Source of the DNA: Acidovorax sp. MR-S7 | Lineage (GTDB): Bacteria; Pseudomonadota; Gammaproteobacteria; Burkholderiales; Burkholderiaceae_C | Assembly (NCBI RefSeq): GCF_000400995.2 | Contig: NZ_DF238897.1 | Span: 214,319 to 278,318, forward strand | Reading direction: 5' to 3' | DNA length: 64,000 bases | In this document: positions 14,022-22,874 of the stretch, piece after piece | How positions within the stretch are numbered: the stretch's first letter is position 1 | How the letters are laid out: each line of letters opens with the position of its first letter | Position numbers and translations under genes: made by a program | The notes under the pieces: model-generated | What the model saw: only the letters and a program-made list of their open reading frames with translations | Databases searched by the model: none | What the model was told of the DNA's origin: nothing

Positions 14022-14700
14022 ATCCCTGCTGTCCGCCATCCAGCGCCAGGCGCGGCTGACGGACAGCGTGATCTGCTTCTACTCCGGCGGCAAGGATTCC
14101 GCCGTCACGCTCGATCTGTGCGCGCGCCACTTCCAGGCCGTGCATGTCGTGTTCATGTACCAGGTGCCCGGCCTGAGCTTCCAAGAGGAAATTCTGGCCT
14201 GGGCCGAGAGCCGTTACGGCGTCGAGATTTACCGCATTCCGCATTTCGAGTTGAGCGACTTCTACCGAGTCGGGGTGTACTGCAAGCCCGATCCTTCGCT
14301 GCCCAAGGTGGTGGTGAGCGACATCTACGCGCACGTTCGCCAGGCGTTCGATTGCCACTGGATCGCAGCGGGCGAGCGTGCCAAAGACAGCATCGTGCGC
14401 AACGCGATGATCAAGCGCAGTGGCTCGATCGATCAAAAGCGCGGCAGGTTCTACCCGCTGGCGTATTGGTCGAAAGAAGCGGTGCTGCGATACATCGCCG
14501 CCCATCGGCTGCGCGTCAGTCCCGAATCCAAGGTGCTTGGGCATTCGTTCCGAAGCCTTGCAGGTAAAGACATCGCAGCCATCAAGCGGCACTATCCGCA
14601 GGACTACGACAAGATTGCGCAGGCGTTCCCGGAAATCGGCGCTGCGCTGGCGCGCGAGGCAATGTATGGCGAAGACGAGGTACCAAAGCGGCACGGTTGA
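14014..14700 (+). CDS. PAPS reductase / ATP-pyrophosphatase family protein (IbrA-like)
   Basis: This 228-residue protein (GTG start) is a nucleotide-binding ATP-pyrophosphatase. The PP-loop is SGGKDSAVT at residues 24-32, followed by a helix (LDLCARHFQAVHVVFMY) and the LAWAESRYGVEIYRIPHF strand-helix typical of PAPS reductases. The catalytic ECG(I/L)H tail of assimilatory PAPS reductase is absent, so sulfate reduction is not its job. Phage and ICE versions paired with a ParB-like protein include E. coli IbrA/IbrB, and DndC belongs to the same superfamily. Upstream GTG starts exist, hence the N-terminus is uncertain. Confidence 0.8.
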   Translation: MAESLLSAIQRQARLTDSVICFYSGGKDSAVTLDLCARHFQAVHVVFMYQVPGLSFQEEILAWAESRYGVEIYRIPHFELSDFYRVGVYCKPDPSLPKVVVSDIYAHVRQAFDCHWIAAGERAKDSIVRNAMIKRSGSIDQKRGRFYPLAYWSKEAVLRYIAAHRLRVSPESKVLGHSFRSLAGKDIAAIKRHYPQDYDKIAQAFPEIGAALAREAMYGEDEVPKRHG

Positions 14701-15352
14701 GTTGGTCTGGCGCTCCACGATCAAGGAGCACCCGCTCAACCCGCGCACCATCAGCGAATCGGCCAGGAAGAAGCTGCGCGCGAGCGTGAAAGAGATCGGC
14801 GTCATGGACACGCCCGTTCTCAACCGCGTGACCGGCCACCTGGTAGGCGGGCATCAGCGCCTGCACACCATCGACTTCCTGGAGAAGTACCAGCAAGCCG
14901 ACGATGGGACGGTCAAGAACGACTACCAGATCGAGGCCAGCATCGTTGAGATGACGCCTGAGCAAGAGGCCAAGGCCCTGGTGCGGCTGAACAACCAGAA
15001 CCTGCAAGGCGCATGGGACGGTGAGCTATTGGCCGAGCTTGGAAAGCTGGCGAGCTTTGAAGACATGGGCTTCGAGCGCATGGATCTTGCATTCATCATG
15101 GAAGGCGTCGAGGGCGTGGAATCGTTCTTCGAGGACGCCGCCCCGGTGAAGGAAGTTAAAGGCGCGCTGGAAACCATCAAAGCTGACCGCAAGGCGATGA
15201 CCGAGGAAAAGCGCGTGAGCCAAAGCGCGGATCACTATGTGACCGTGGTCTGCAAAGACCAGGCCGAAAAAGAAAAGCTCATGAAACACCTTGGCATTCC
15301 AAAGGGCGAGCTGTACATCAGTCCGGCTGAGATATTCGCGCTGAGGCGATAA
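14666..15352 (+). CDS. ParB/Srx-like nuclease-domain protein (IbrB-like)
   Basis: This 228-residue protein starts at ATG 14666 and overlaps the PAPS reductase gene by 35 bases. ISESARKKLRASVKEIG and GHLVGGHQRLHTIDFLEK (about 60-80) match the ParB/sulfiredoxin-type fold, where GGHxR-type residues bind and hydrolyse nucleotide (CTP or ATP). The middle is acidic and the C-terminus (HYVTVVCKDQAEKEKLMKHL) is an alpha/beta tail. No helix-turn-helix for parS recognition is evident. It is the normal partner of phage PAPS-reductase-like proteins, IbrB of E. coli being the named example. Confidence 0.8.
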   Translation: MAKTRYQSGTVELVWRSTIKEHPLNPRTISESARKKLRASVKEIGVMDTPVLNRVTGHLVGGHQRLHTIDFLEKYQQADDGTVKNDYQIEASIVEMTPEQEAKALVRLNNQNLQGAWDGELLAELGKLASFEDMGFERMDLAFIMEGVEGVESFFEDAAPVKEVKGALETIKADRKAMTEEKRVSQSADHYVTVVCKDQAEKEKLMKHLGIPKGELYISPAEIFALRR

Positions 15353-15757
15353 ATGGCGACTAAAAAAAGAGGCCCGGGCCGCCCGGAAGTGAAGCGTTCG
15401 GAAGACTTGGCCCGCAGAATCAAGAGCTATGCCGCAGTGGGCGTGCCGGCTTCGGACATCGCCAAGACGTGCAGCATGTCGGAAACCACGCTGCGCAAGC
15501 TGTACAGCGAAGAGTTGGAGACGGCGGCGATTGATGCCACGGCGCAGGTTGCCGGCAAACTGTTCCAGCAATGCATGGACGGCAACGTGACGGCGCAGAT
15601 TTTCTGGATGAAGACGCGCGGCAGGTGGTCTGAAAAGTCGGAGGTTGAAGTCACCAGCAAGCAGGGCGTCCTGGTGGTGGGTGGCGTCATGTCCCCTGAA
15701 GAATGGGAGCAGGCCGCCAAGGCGCAGCAGGCGAGTTTGCAGGCAGGCGATGTATGA
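15353..15757 (+). CDS. terminase small subunit-like protein
   Basis: This 134-residue protein starts directly after the ParB-like stop. A basic N-terminus (MATKKRGPGRPEVKRSED) leads into a helix-turn-helix (GVPASDIAKTCSMSETTLRK, about 33-52), followed by a helical region (GKLFQQCMDGNVTAQIFWMK) and an acidic tail. This is the layout of small terminase subunits, which recognise the packaging site and load the large subunit. It overlaps terL by 8 bases, supporting the assignment. Confidence 0.75.
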   Translation: MATKKRGPGRPEVKRSEDLARRIKSYAAVGVPASDIAKTCSMSETTLRKLYSEELETAAIDATAQVAGKLFQQCMDGNVTAQIFWMKTRGRWSEKSEVEVTSKQGVLVVGGVMSPEEWEQAAKAQQASLQAGDV

Positions 15758-17129
15758 CAAGGTATGGCAAGCCCAGCCGGGCAGCCAAGACCTATTTCTT
15801 CAGTGCCCGCTGAGGGAGGTCTGCTACAGCGGCACCCGAGGGCCGGGGAAGACTGATGCCATGCTGATGGCCTTTGCCCAGCACTGCGGCAAGGGCTACG
15901 GCATTCACTGGCGCGGCGTGATCTTTAGGCGTGAGTACAAGCACCTGGACGACATCATCACCAAGTCCAAGCGCTGGTTCAACCAGTTCACCGCCAATCG
16001 GCCGAAGTTTCTGGCCGGCCAGGGCGCTCTGAAGTGGGTATGGCCAGACGGCGAGGAGCTGCTGTTTCGCGTGTTCGCAACGCCAGATGACTACTGGAGC
16101 TACCACGGACACGAATACCCGTTCATCGGATGGGAAGAGCTGACCAGTTGGTCATCTATCGACTGCTACGAAAGCATGATGTCCTGCAACCGGACATCCC
16201 GCCCTGGCGGTCTGCCGCTGCAAGTGCGCAGCACCACCAACCCCTACGGCGTGGGGCACAACTGGGTGAAGGCGTACTTCATCGACCCGGCCCCCTACGG
16301 CACGCCGATCTACAACGACGAAGGCCAGGCGCGTGTCTGCATCTTCGGAGCAGTGTCGGAGAACAAATTCATTGACCCGGAGTATCTGAAAACACTTCGG
16401 GCCATCACCGACCCCAACAAGCGCAAGGCATGGCTGCATGGGAGCTGGGACATCACCAGCGGCGGCATGTTTGACGATCTGTGGCAGCGTGACATTCACG
16501 TCTTGCCGCGCTTTGAAATCCCGACGGACTGGCGTGTTGACCGCGCGTTCGACTGGGGCAGCAGCCGTCCCTTCAGCGTGGGCTGGTGGGCGGAAAGCAA
16601 TGGCTTGCCGGTCAAGGCGGGCGGCGTGGAGCGAGTGTTCCCGCGTGGCACCCTGATTCGCATGGATGAGTGGTACGGCTGCACCGGCAAACCAAATGAG
16701 GGCCTTCGGATGACGGCAACTGCGGTTGCGCAAGAGATCAAGCGGCGCGATGAATCCCTGCGGCTGAAGGTTCACCCCGGCCCGGCTGATTCCGCTATCT
16801 ATGCCGTGACCGACGACATCAGTATCGGGCAGAACATGGAAAAAGCTGGTGTTCGCTGGACAGTGGCCGACAAGAAGCCAGGCAGCCGCAAGAACGGCTG
16901 GGAGCTGATCCGCGCCCGCCTGGAAGCCGCCGCACAAGGCAACGAACAGCCGGGCCTGTACGTGATGGACAACTGCCGGGACTTCATTCGCACCGTCCCC
17001 AGCCTGCCGCGCGATTCTCGCGACCCTGACGATATCGACACTGAGGCCGAGGACCACATCGCGGACGAGTGCCGCTACCGGGTTTTGGCCGCGAAGCGCA
17101 CGGCATCCGTTTCCCCACTTCGCATGTAA
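15750..17129 (+). CDS. terL: terminase large subunit
   Basis: This 459-residue protein starts at ATG 15750 (MYDKVWQAQPG). Walker A is GTRGPGKTD (residues 28-36), the Walker B-like FIGWEEL lies near 124-130, and VDRAFDWGSSRPFSVGWW supplies the first acidic residue of the RNase H-type nuclease domain. It packages phage DNA into the prohead using ATP and cuts it at the end. Length is at the normal end for siphovirus terminases. It is followed within 6 bases by the portal gene. Confidence 0.92.
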   Translation: MYDKVWQAQPGSQDLFLQCPLREVCYSGTRGPGKTDAMLMAFAQHCGKGYGIHWRGVIFRREYKHLDDIITKSKRWFNQFTANRPKFLAGQGALKWVWPDGEELLFRVFATPDDYWSYHGHEYPFIGWEELTSWSSIDCYESMMSCNRTSRPGGLPLQVRSTTNPYGVGHNWVKAYFIDPAPYGTPIYNDEGQARVCIFGAVSENKFIDPEYLKTLRAITDPNKRKAWLHGSWDITSGGMFDDLWQRDIHVLPRFEIPTDWRVDRAFDWGSSRPFSVGWWAESNGLPVKAGGVERVFPRGTLIRMDEWYGCTGKPNEGLRMTATAVAQEIKRRDESLRLKVHPGPADSAIYAVTDDISIGQNMEKAGVRWTVADKKPGSRKNGWELIRARLEAAAQGNEQPGLYVMDNCRDFIRTVPSLPRDSRDPDDIDTEAEDHIADECRYRVLAAKRTASVSPLRM

Positions 17130-17134
17130 CCCCT

Positions 17135-18508
17135 ATGGCACTTGCAATCCATGAGCGCTCGCCTGCCGTACAGGCAATGGCGAAGCACTGGCCCCTGATC
17201 GACGCGCTATTGGGTGGCACGCCCGCCATGCGCGCTGCTGGCCTGGCCTACCTGCCGCAGCAGCCGCGTGAGGACGCCGAGGACTACGCCTACCGCCTGA
17301 GCACGGCGACGCTGTTTCCGGCTTTCGCCCGCACTGCTGCGGTGATGGCTGGCAAGCCGTTTTCCAAGGAGCTGGTGCTGGGCGAGGATGTTCCGCCCGA
17401 AGTGGCTCAGTGGATTGGAGACATCGACGGCGAGGGCCGCAGCCTGCACGCATTCGCTGCTGACCTCATGCACGAGGCCATCACGCACGGCTATGGCGGC
17501 ATCCTCGTGGACTACACCCGCACCGAGGGCGCGGCCCGCACGCAGGCGGATGAGCGCACCATGGGAGCGCGCCCCTACTGGGTGCATATCAAGCATGACC
17601 GCATCCTGGGCTGGAAAATCGGCAAGGTCAACGGCCTGCCAGCGCTGATCCAACTGCGGATCACAGAGACCGAGGAAGTGCCGGATGGCGACTACGGCGT
17701 CAAGACCGTCAACCGCGTGCGCGTCTATACACCGGGGGCGTTTGAGCTGTGGGAAGAAGGCGGCAATGGTCAGTACACGCTGATTGACCAAGGCAGCATG
17801 GCGCCGTTGACCGAGATCCCGTTTGTCCCGTTCTACGGCACGCGCGAGGGCTTCATGGTTGGCCTGCCCCCTCTGCTGGAGCTGGCGCACCTGAACGCGA
17901 AGCACTGGCGCGAGCAGTCCGATCAGGACGATTCCGCGCGTTTCGCCCGCAAGCGCCTGCTGGTGGTGTCGGGCATTGACAGCGACTCGCCCATCACCAG
18001 CGGATCGAGCTATGCACTGAGCTTGCCGCAAGGCGGCGACGCCAAGGTGGTGCAAGGGTCGGCTGAGTCGGTCACCGTGGGACGCAGCGAGCTGGACGCC
18101 CTGGAAGCGCAGATGCTGCAAACCGGGGCCGAGCTGTTGACCCGCCAGCCCGGCAGCCGCACGGCCACCGAATCGTCCAATGACGCCGAGGCGAACAAGT
18201 CCGAGCTGCAACGCATCGTGGAGACGTTCGAGGACTCGCTGGATCGGGCGCTGGACTTGACCGCGCAATGGCTGGGGCAGCCCAAAGGCGGGACCCTGTC
18301 GCTGTACAAGGACTTCGCAGCCCCGATCAATGCGCAGGACTCGCAGGCCATCCTGGCGCTGCAGCAAGCGGGCATCATCACCAAGGAGACGGTGATCCGC
18401 GAAAGCCAGCGCCGCGCCTTGCTGTCGCCTGATCTGGTGCCGGAGGATGAATTGGAGGCCGTGAGCACAGAAGGCCCGGCCCTGGGGGCGTTGGGTGGCG
18501 ACCGCTGA
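17135..18508 (+). CDS. portal protein (DUF4055-type)
   Basis: This 457-residue protein starts at ATG 17135 (MALAIHERSPAVQAMAKHWP). It matches the DUF4055 portal family: an N-terminal AEDYAYRLSTATLFPAFART helix, a beta-rich core (VNRVRVYTPGAFELWEEGG), and a helical C-terminal stem and crown (NKSELQRIVETFEDSLD). Portals form the dodecameric gateway for DNA packaging and ejection. Its position between terL and the minor head protein is invariant in such phages, and the 14-base overlap with the next gene shows coupling. Confidence 0.85.
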   Translation: MALAIHERSPAVQAMAKHWPLIDALLGGTPAMRAAGLAYLPQQPREDAEDYAYRLSTATLFPAFARTAAVMAGKPFSKELVLGEDVPPEVAQWIGDIDGEGRSLHAFAADLMHEAITHGYGGILVDYTRTEGAARTQADERTMGARPYWVHIKHDRILGWKIGKVNGLPALIQLRITETEEVPDGDYGVKTVNRVRVYTPGAFELWEEGGNGQYTLIDQGSMAPLTEIPFVPFYGTREGFMVGLPPLLELAHLNAKHWREQSDQDDSARFARKRLLVVSGIDSDSPITSGSSYALSLPQGGDAKVVQGSAESVTVGRSELDALEAQMLQTGAELLTRQPGSRTATESSNDAEANKSELQRIVETFEDSLDRALDLTAQWLGQPKGGTLSLYKDFAAPINAQDSQAILALQQAGIITKETVIRESQRRALLSPDLVPEDELEAVSTEGPALGALGGDR

Positions 18509-19583
18509 GGACTGGCTGGCCTGGGAGGCGATCCGCCACCAGGTGGCGCTGGCGCAGTACAGCAATGGGGTGGTGTACCGCATCATCAAGCTGCTCAACA
18601 CCAGCGATACCCGGCTGTTGTCGGAGCTGGAAATGGCCCTGCAGGGGGCTGGGAGCCTGGAGCGTATCGAGCGGCTGGAATCGCTGCTGTACGCAGTGCG
18701 CGCCACCAACACGGCAGCGTTTGAACAGGTGGGGCGTGAGCTTGCGCAGGAGCTGCAGGCCCTGGTGCAGTATGAGGCAGCCTACCAGGCGCAGGTGCTG
18801 ACGGCGGCATCGCCGGTCGGCACGCACATCGCCACGGTCAACGTGCATCAGGTCTATGCCGCAGCGTATGCCCAGCCGTTTCGCATCACTAAGGACGGCG
18901 CAGCCCCTGTGGCGCAACTGTTGAACGGCGTGAGCGAAGATCGCATCAAGCTGATCCGCCAGGCCATCAGCCTGGGCATGGTCGAGGGCGAGCCGATAGC
19001 GAAGATGGTGCAGCGCATCCGAGGCACGCGGGCTACGAACTACGCCGATGGGTTGATGGACAACACCCGCCGGCATGTGGAAACGCTGTTGCGCACATCG
19101 GTAAACCACATGGCCAACGTCGCGCAGCAAAGCAGCTTGGAGGCCAACGAGGACATCATGGCCGGATGGGAGTTCACCGCCACGCTGGACGGGCGCACGA
19201 CGTTGACGTGCGCGTCGCTCAATGGCAAGCGCTTTCCCGTGGGCAAGGGGCCAATCCCGCCCAGGCATTTCAACTGCCGCAGCTATGCCAAACCCGTCTT
19301 GAAGACGTACCGCGAGATGGGCATTGATCTGCCCGAGGTGGTCGTCAAGGGGGGCACGCGAGCATCCAAGGATGGGCAGGTAGCGGCTGACCTGACGTTT
19401 TCCGACTGGCTGCGGGGCCAGCCGCAAGACGTGCAAAAGCAGATTCTTGGCGCCACCCGTGCCAAGCTGTTCCGCGCCAACCAGATTGACGTGGACAGGT
19501 TCACCAATAACAAAGGCGTGGTGCTGTCGCTTGACCAGCTGCGCAAGAAGGACTCCGAGATATTCAAACGCGCCGGCCTGTAA
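18495..19583 (+). CDS. minor head / head morphogenesis protein (SPP1 gp7/Mu F type)
   Basis: This 362-residue protein begins at a GTG inside the end of the portal gene. N-terminal helices are followed by a core with HVETLLRTSVNHMANVAQQS and GWEFTATLDGRTTLTCASLN, then PPRHFNCRSYAKPVL. The RTT..C..L-G and PP-x-H-x-NCR elements are the signature of the phage Mu F / SPP1 gp7 head-morphogenesis domain. The protein enters the prohead near the portal and assists assembly or DNA exit. Confidence 0.85.
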   Translation: MATAEDWLAWEAIRHQVALAQYSNGVVYRIIKLLNTSDTRLLSELEMALQGAGSLERIERLESLLYAVRATNTAAFEQVGRELAQELQALVQYEAAYQAQVLTAASPVGTHIATVNVHQVYAAAYAQPFRITKDGAAPVAQLLNGVSEDRIKLIRQAISLGMVEGEPIAKMVQRIRGTRATNYADGLMDNTRRHVETLLRTSVNHMANVAQQSSLEANEDIMAGWEFTATLDGRTTLTCASLNGKRFPVGKGPIPPRHFNCRSYAKPVLKTYREMGIDLPEVVVKGGTRASKDGQVAADLTFSDWLRGQPQDVQKQILGATRAKLFRANQIDVDRFTNNKGVVLSLDQLRKKDSEIFKRAGL

Positions 19584-19592
19584 CATGGCCCC

Positions 19593-19865
19593 ATGCGCGC
19601 GAAGCTGACCCTGGTTCCCAAAACCGCCCCCGATCCTGTGCAGGCCGTGCGCGAGCGCGTGAAGGCCATGCCCAGGCCCGAGGGATGGCTGCAGTGCAAC
19701 AAGTGCGGCAGCCGCACCATGTTCACTGCCGTGAATGGATCGTGGATCGACGGCAAGGGCCAGTATCACCGTGGCACGGTCGTTCACGACAAGCTGTGTT
19801 TGGACTGCCACAAGCGCGGCATTCACAGTCCGATGATGCCCAGCCGGCCCAAGCCGGCAACCTGA
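19593..19865 (+). CDS. small zinc-ribbon protein
   Basis: This is a 90-residue protein. Two CxxC pairs (CNKCGS near residue 35 and CLDCHK near 69) fit a single zinc ribbon, with a beta-rich segment (TMFTAVNGSWIDGKGQY) between them. The N-terminus is basic. Similar small zinc proteins are common in phage head operons but their function is not known. Confidence 0.6.
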   Translation: MRAKLTLVPKTAPDPVQAVRERVKAMPRPEGWLQCNKCGSRTMFTAVNGSWIDGKGQYHRGTVVHDKLCLDCHKRGIHSPMMPSRPKPAT

Positions 19866-19890
19866 ATTAGGCCGCAAGGCCGCCACCACA

Positions 19891-19925
19891 AACCCGCTCG
19901 GAGCGATCCGCAGCGGGTTTTTGTT
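19891..19925 (+). terminator. intrinsic terminator within head operon
   Basis: AACCCGCT and AGCGGGTT form an 8-bp stem followed by TTTTTGTT. It separates the packaging genes from the scaffold and capsid genes. Processive antiterminated polymerase could read through it. Confidence 0.75.
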
Positions 19926-19947
19926 GCCCGATCCGGTCGGGCCTTTT
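19926..19947 (+). terminator. second hairpin of tandem terminator
   Basis: GCCCGA and TCGGGC form a 6-bp stem followed by CTTTT. It stands directly behind the first terminator. Confidence 0.55.
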
Positions 19948-19996
19948 CGCGGGTTCGGCCCTTTCCACAACCAAAGCCCTCCAGGGGCAAACCATC

Positions 19997-20755
19997 ATGC
20001 CTATCTTCAAACAGCGACTCCTATCCAGACTCATGCAAGCCCAGTCGGGCGAGGGCGGAGATGCGGGCGGCGGCTCAGCCGATGCTCAGCAAACGCCATC
20101 GGTGGACGTGCAGGCCGCGATTGATACCGCAGTGGCCGGCTTGAAAGCGAAGAATTCAGACCTGATTCAGCGGCTCCAGGCCGCGCAAGACAATCTGAAG
20201 CGCTTCGACGGCATCGACCCGGACGCGGTGCGCAACATCCTCAAGCGGTTCTCCGACGATGAGGAAGCGGGATTGATTCAGGCCGGCAAGGTCGATGAAG
20301 TCCTGAACAAACGCACCGAGCGCATGAAGGCCGACTACGACAAGAAGTTGGCCGCCGCCATGCAGGCCGCAGAGGCCGCCACCCAGCGCGCACAAGCCTT
20401 TCAGGGCCGCGTGCTGGATGACGCCATTCGCGCCGCCGCAGTCAAGGCCGGGTTGCACCAGCACGCTATCGACGATGCGCTGTTTCGCGCCCGCTCGATG
20501 TTCACACTCGATGAGAACGGCAGTGCCGTGCAATTCGACGCGGACGGATCGCCTGTGCTCGGCAAGGACGGGAAGACGCCATTCACGCCGATGGAGTGGC
20601 TTGAAGGCATGAAGGACAAGGCCCCGCACTGGTTCCCTGCGACTGCCTCGGGCAGTGGCGCGACCAGCTCTGGCGGTGGCAGGCCCACCAATGGCGACTT
20701 CGGCGGCAGCAAGGCCGACCGACTCGCCGCAATCAAGCAAATGACCAATGCCTGA
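19997..20755 (+). CDS. capsid scaffold protein
   Basis: This 252-residue protein has a disordered N-terminus, a long helical coiled coil (residues about 40-125, including DNLKRFDGIDPDAVRN and KKLAAAMQAAEAATQR), a compact segment with TLDENGSAVQFDADGSPVL, and a Gly/Ser-rich C-terminus. It lies immediately upstream of the major capsid gene, which is the standard place of scaffold proteins that shape the prohead and are then lost. No protease motif is visible. Confidence 0.8.
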   Translation: MPIFKQRLLSRLMQAQSGEGGDAGGGSADAQQTPSVDVQAAIDTAVAGLKAKNSDLIQRLQAAQDNLKRFDGIDPDAVRNILKRFSDDEEAGLIQAGKVDEVLNKRTERMKADYDKKLAAAMQAAEAATQRAQAFQGRVLDDAIRAAAVKAGLHQHAIDDALFRARSMFTLDENGSAVQFDADGSPVLGKDGKTPFTPMEWLEGMKDKAPHWFPATASGSGATSSGGGRPTNGDFGGSKADRLAAIKQMTNA

Positions 20756-20777
20756 CACAGGCAAGAAAGGCTAAAAA

Positions 20778-21746
20778 ATGGCACTGTCCGATATGAAGGT
20801 GTTCAACGAATACCTCAAGCGCGCCACCATCGAAACGCTGGCGCAAGACGTGGGCAAGTTCAATGCCGCGTCCGCTGGCGCGATCCAGCTGACCACGCAA
20901 AGCATCGACGGCGATTTCCTCCAGGAATCGTTCTGGGCCGGCATCCATGGCGCCCAGCGCCGCGTGGACCGCTACGCCACGAACAACGCCCAATCCGCCA
21001 CCCCTCTGTCTCAGAAGCAGTACGACTCGGTGAAGATCGCCGGCGGTTTCGGCCCCATCCTGTGGGAGCCGGGCCAGCTGAGCTGGGTGCAGAAGTCGCC
21101 CGAGGAAGCGCTGGAAGTCATCTCGCGCAACCTATCCGAGGCCATCATGAGCGACCAGCTCAACACGGCCATCGCTGCCCTGGTGGCCGCCATCGGCAAC
21201 CAGGCTGGCGCCACCAACGACGTGAGCGCGACCGCTGGCGTGACCTACAGCGCCATCAACAACGCCCACGCCAAGTTCGGCGACGCCTCGGCCCGCATCG
21301 TGGCACAGGTGATGACCGGTGCGATGTACCACAAGCTGATCGGCCAGAACCTGGCCAATGCTGAGCGCCTGTTCAGCTTCAGCGGCGTGACCATCGTGGA
21401 CATCCTGGGCAAGGCCGTGATCGTCACCGACGCACCCGCCCTGTTCGCCGCCGGCACGCCCGACAAGGCCAAGGTGCTGTCGCTGGTCAACGGCGCTGCC
21501 GTGGTGTCCGATGGCTCCGACCTGGTGACCAACATCCAGACCACCAACGGCAAGGAGCGCATCGAGACCACGATGCAGGCCGACTACACCTTCGGCCTGG
21601 GCCTGCGCGGCTACACCTGGGACACCGCCAACGGCGGCAAGAGCCCGACCAACGCCGAGCTGGCAACCGGCACCAACTGGGACCTGGTGGCCAACACCAT
21701 CAAGGCCAGCGCTGGCGTCATCACCATCGGCGACGCTTCCAAGTAA
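20778..21746 (+). CDS. major capsid protein
   Basis: This 322-residue protein is preceded by AAGAAAGG. An N-terminal helical arm is followed by an alpha/beta core with SEAIMSDQLNTAIAALVAAI and VAQVMTGAMYHKLIGQNLAN, and a beta-rich end containing YTFGLGLRGYTWDTANGGKS. Length, abundant Ala/Gly content and the location behind the scaffold gene fit an HK97-fold capsid protein. The codon use is strongly biased to C/G-ending codons, as for a highly expressed gene. Confidence 0.88.
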   Translation: MALSDMKVFNEYLKRATIETLAQDVGKFNAASAGAIQLTTQSIDGDFLQESFWAGIHGAQRRVDRYATNNAQSATPLSQKQYDSVKIAGGFGPILWEPGQLSWVQKSPEEALEVISRNLSEAIMSDQLNTAIAALVAAIGNQAGATNDVSATAGVTYSAINNAHAKFGDASARIVAQVMTGAMYHKLIGQNLANAERLFSFSGVTIVDILGKAVIVTDAPALFAAGTPDKAKVLSLVNGAAVVSDGSDLVTNIQTTNGKERIETTMQADYTFGLGLRGYTWDTANGGKSPTNAELATGTNWDLVANTIKASAGVITIGDASK

Positions 21747-21754
21747 ACCCAGAA

Positions 21755-21782
21755 GCGCCGGGCGGCCACCACTGCCCGGCGC
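21755..21782. other. stem-loop after capsid gene
   Basis: GCGCCGGGC and GCCCGGCGC pair over 9 bases without a T-run behind them. It may protect or process the abundant capsid mRNA rather than terminate it. Confidence 0.4.
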
Positions 21783-21802
21783 GTCACTGCAAGGAAAACG
21801 CC

Positions 21803-22081
21803 ATGCAAGAGCAACCTGTTTGGTATGAGCCGCACCCCTGCAGCCCGCAGCGCAAGGCCGAGCTGCGCGCGCAGGGCTACCGCATCGTGGATGCGGCGTT
21901 TGCGCCCGATGGCTGGCAAGCCCCTGAAGCCAGGAGCGGCGAAACGTCGGAAGACCCTGCGGACGCCGACGGCAACGGTTATCTGTCCGTGGCCGAAATC
22001 CGCGATGCATTGGATGAGCGCGGCATCGAGTACGACCCCAAGGCCCGCCGCCCCGAGCTGCTGGCACTGCTGAAAGGCTGA
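21803..22081 (+). CDS. HeH/LEM-like small head protein
   Basis: This 92-residue protein has a flexible first half and a C-terminal segment of DADGNGYLSVAEIRDALDER, followed by YDPKARRPELLALL. The latter is a helix-extension-helix (HeH/LEM-like) motif, common in small proteins behind phage capsid genes. The DADGNGYLS stretch also resembles an EF-hand calcium loop. It could stabilise the capsid or bind DNA. Confidence 0.65.
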   Translation: MQEQPVWYEPHPCSPQRKAELRAQGYRIVDAAFAPDGWQAPEARSGETSEDPADADGNGYLSVAEIRDALDERGIEYDPKARRPELLALLKG

Positions 22082-22085
22082 CCCC

Positions 22086-22496
22086 ATGCTGATCGTCGCG
22101 CCCGCCGATGGTTTCGACTCGCTGGTGTCTGTCGCCCATGCCGACGCCTACATGCTCAAGATGGGCCACTCATGGAGCGGCGCGCCGGAAGAAAGGGAAA
22201 CCTACCTGCGCCGCGCGACCCAGTACCTGCTGAGCGCATACAGCATCCGGCCCGAGTACCTCAACCCTGTGCATACACAGATTGAATCGGCCTGCTGCGA
22301 GGCGGCATTGCGGGCGTCAACGGGCCATCTGTTCGAGGACGTGGAGCCGGTGAGCATCAGCAGCGAAACCGTTGGGCCTATCAGCACGACGTACTCCGCC
22401 CCTCGCAACGGCGGGCAGGTGAAGTTCGGCGTCATTGATGCCCTGCTGCGTGGCCTGATCGACGGGCGCGGCATGGTCAAGCTGATCCGGGCCTGA
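22086..22496 (+). CDS. head-tail connector (DnaT-like family)
   Basis: This 136-residue helical protein contains SVAHADAYMLKMGHSWSGAP and RRATQYLLSAY. This is the pattern of the phage family loosely called DnaT-like ssDNA-binding proteins, which act as head completion or connector proteins. It lies four bases behind the HeH gene and is followed by the neck genes. Confidence 0.7.
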   Translation: MLIVAPADGFDSLVSVAHADAYMLKMGHSWSGAPEERETYLRRATQYLLSAYSIRPEYLNPVHTQIESACCEAALRASTGHLFEDVEPVSISSETVGPISTTYSAPRNGGQVKFGVIDALLRGLIDGRGMVKLIRA

Positions 22497-22500
22497 CGCG

Positions 22501-22872
22501 ATGGCCAAGGACTACGACAAGACCGCTGCCGCCGCGCTGCGGATGCTGACCAATGCCGGTGCTGCCTGCACCATCGCCAGGCAAGGCGAAGGCAGCGGCA
22601 GCTACAACCCGGACACTGGCACGTTCGACCCCGCGCCGGCGCCGCTGGTGCAAACCGGCACTGCGGCAGTGTTCCCGTACCCGGAAAAGCTGATCGACGG
22701 CACCACGATCCTGCGCGGCGACCACAAAGCCTACGTTGCCCCGCAGCTCGATTGGGCGCCGCGCGCCACCGACGCCTTCACCTGGCAGTGCAAGAACTAC
22801 ACCGTCATCTCGGTGGATACCCTGGCACCTGCGGGGCGTGTGGTGCTGTACACGCTGCAAGTGAGGGCTTGA
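22501..22872 (+). CDS. neck / head-closure protein
   Basis: This 123-residue beta-rich protein begins 4 bases after the previous stop. A helix (AAAALRMLTNAGAACTIAR) leads into a beta barrel with TAAVFPYPEKLIDGT and RATDAFTWQCKNYTVI. Proteins of this size and fold at this place close the head or form the neck. I base the assignment mainly on order and size. Confidence 0.6.
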   Translation: MAKDYDKTAAAALRMLTNAGAACTIARQGEGSGSYNPDTGTFDPAPAPLVQTGTAAVFPYPEKLIDGTTILRGDHKAYVAPQLDWAPRATDAFTWQCKNYTVISVDTLAPAGRVVLYTLQVRA

Positions 22873-22874
22873 CC

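Noticed and set aside
13855..14700. Start of the PAPS-reductase-like gene at the GTG in 13855
   Set aside because: That GTG would put the strong terminator at 13859-13878 inside the coding region and would add residues unlike the family. The GTG at 14014 fits better.
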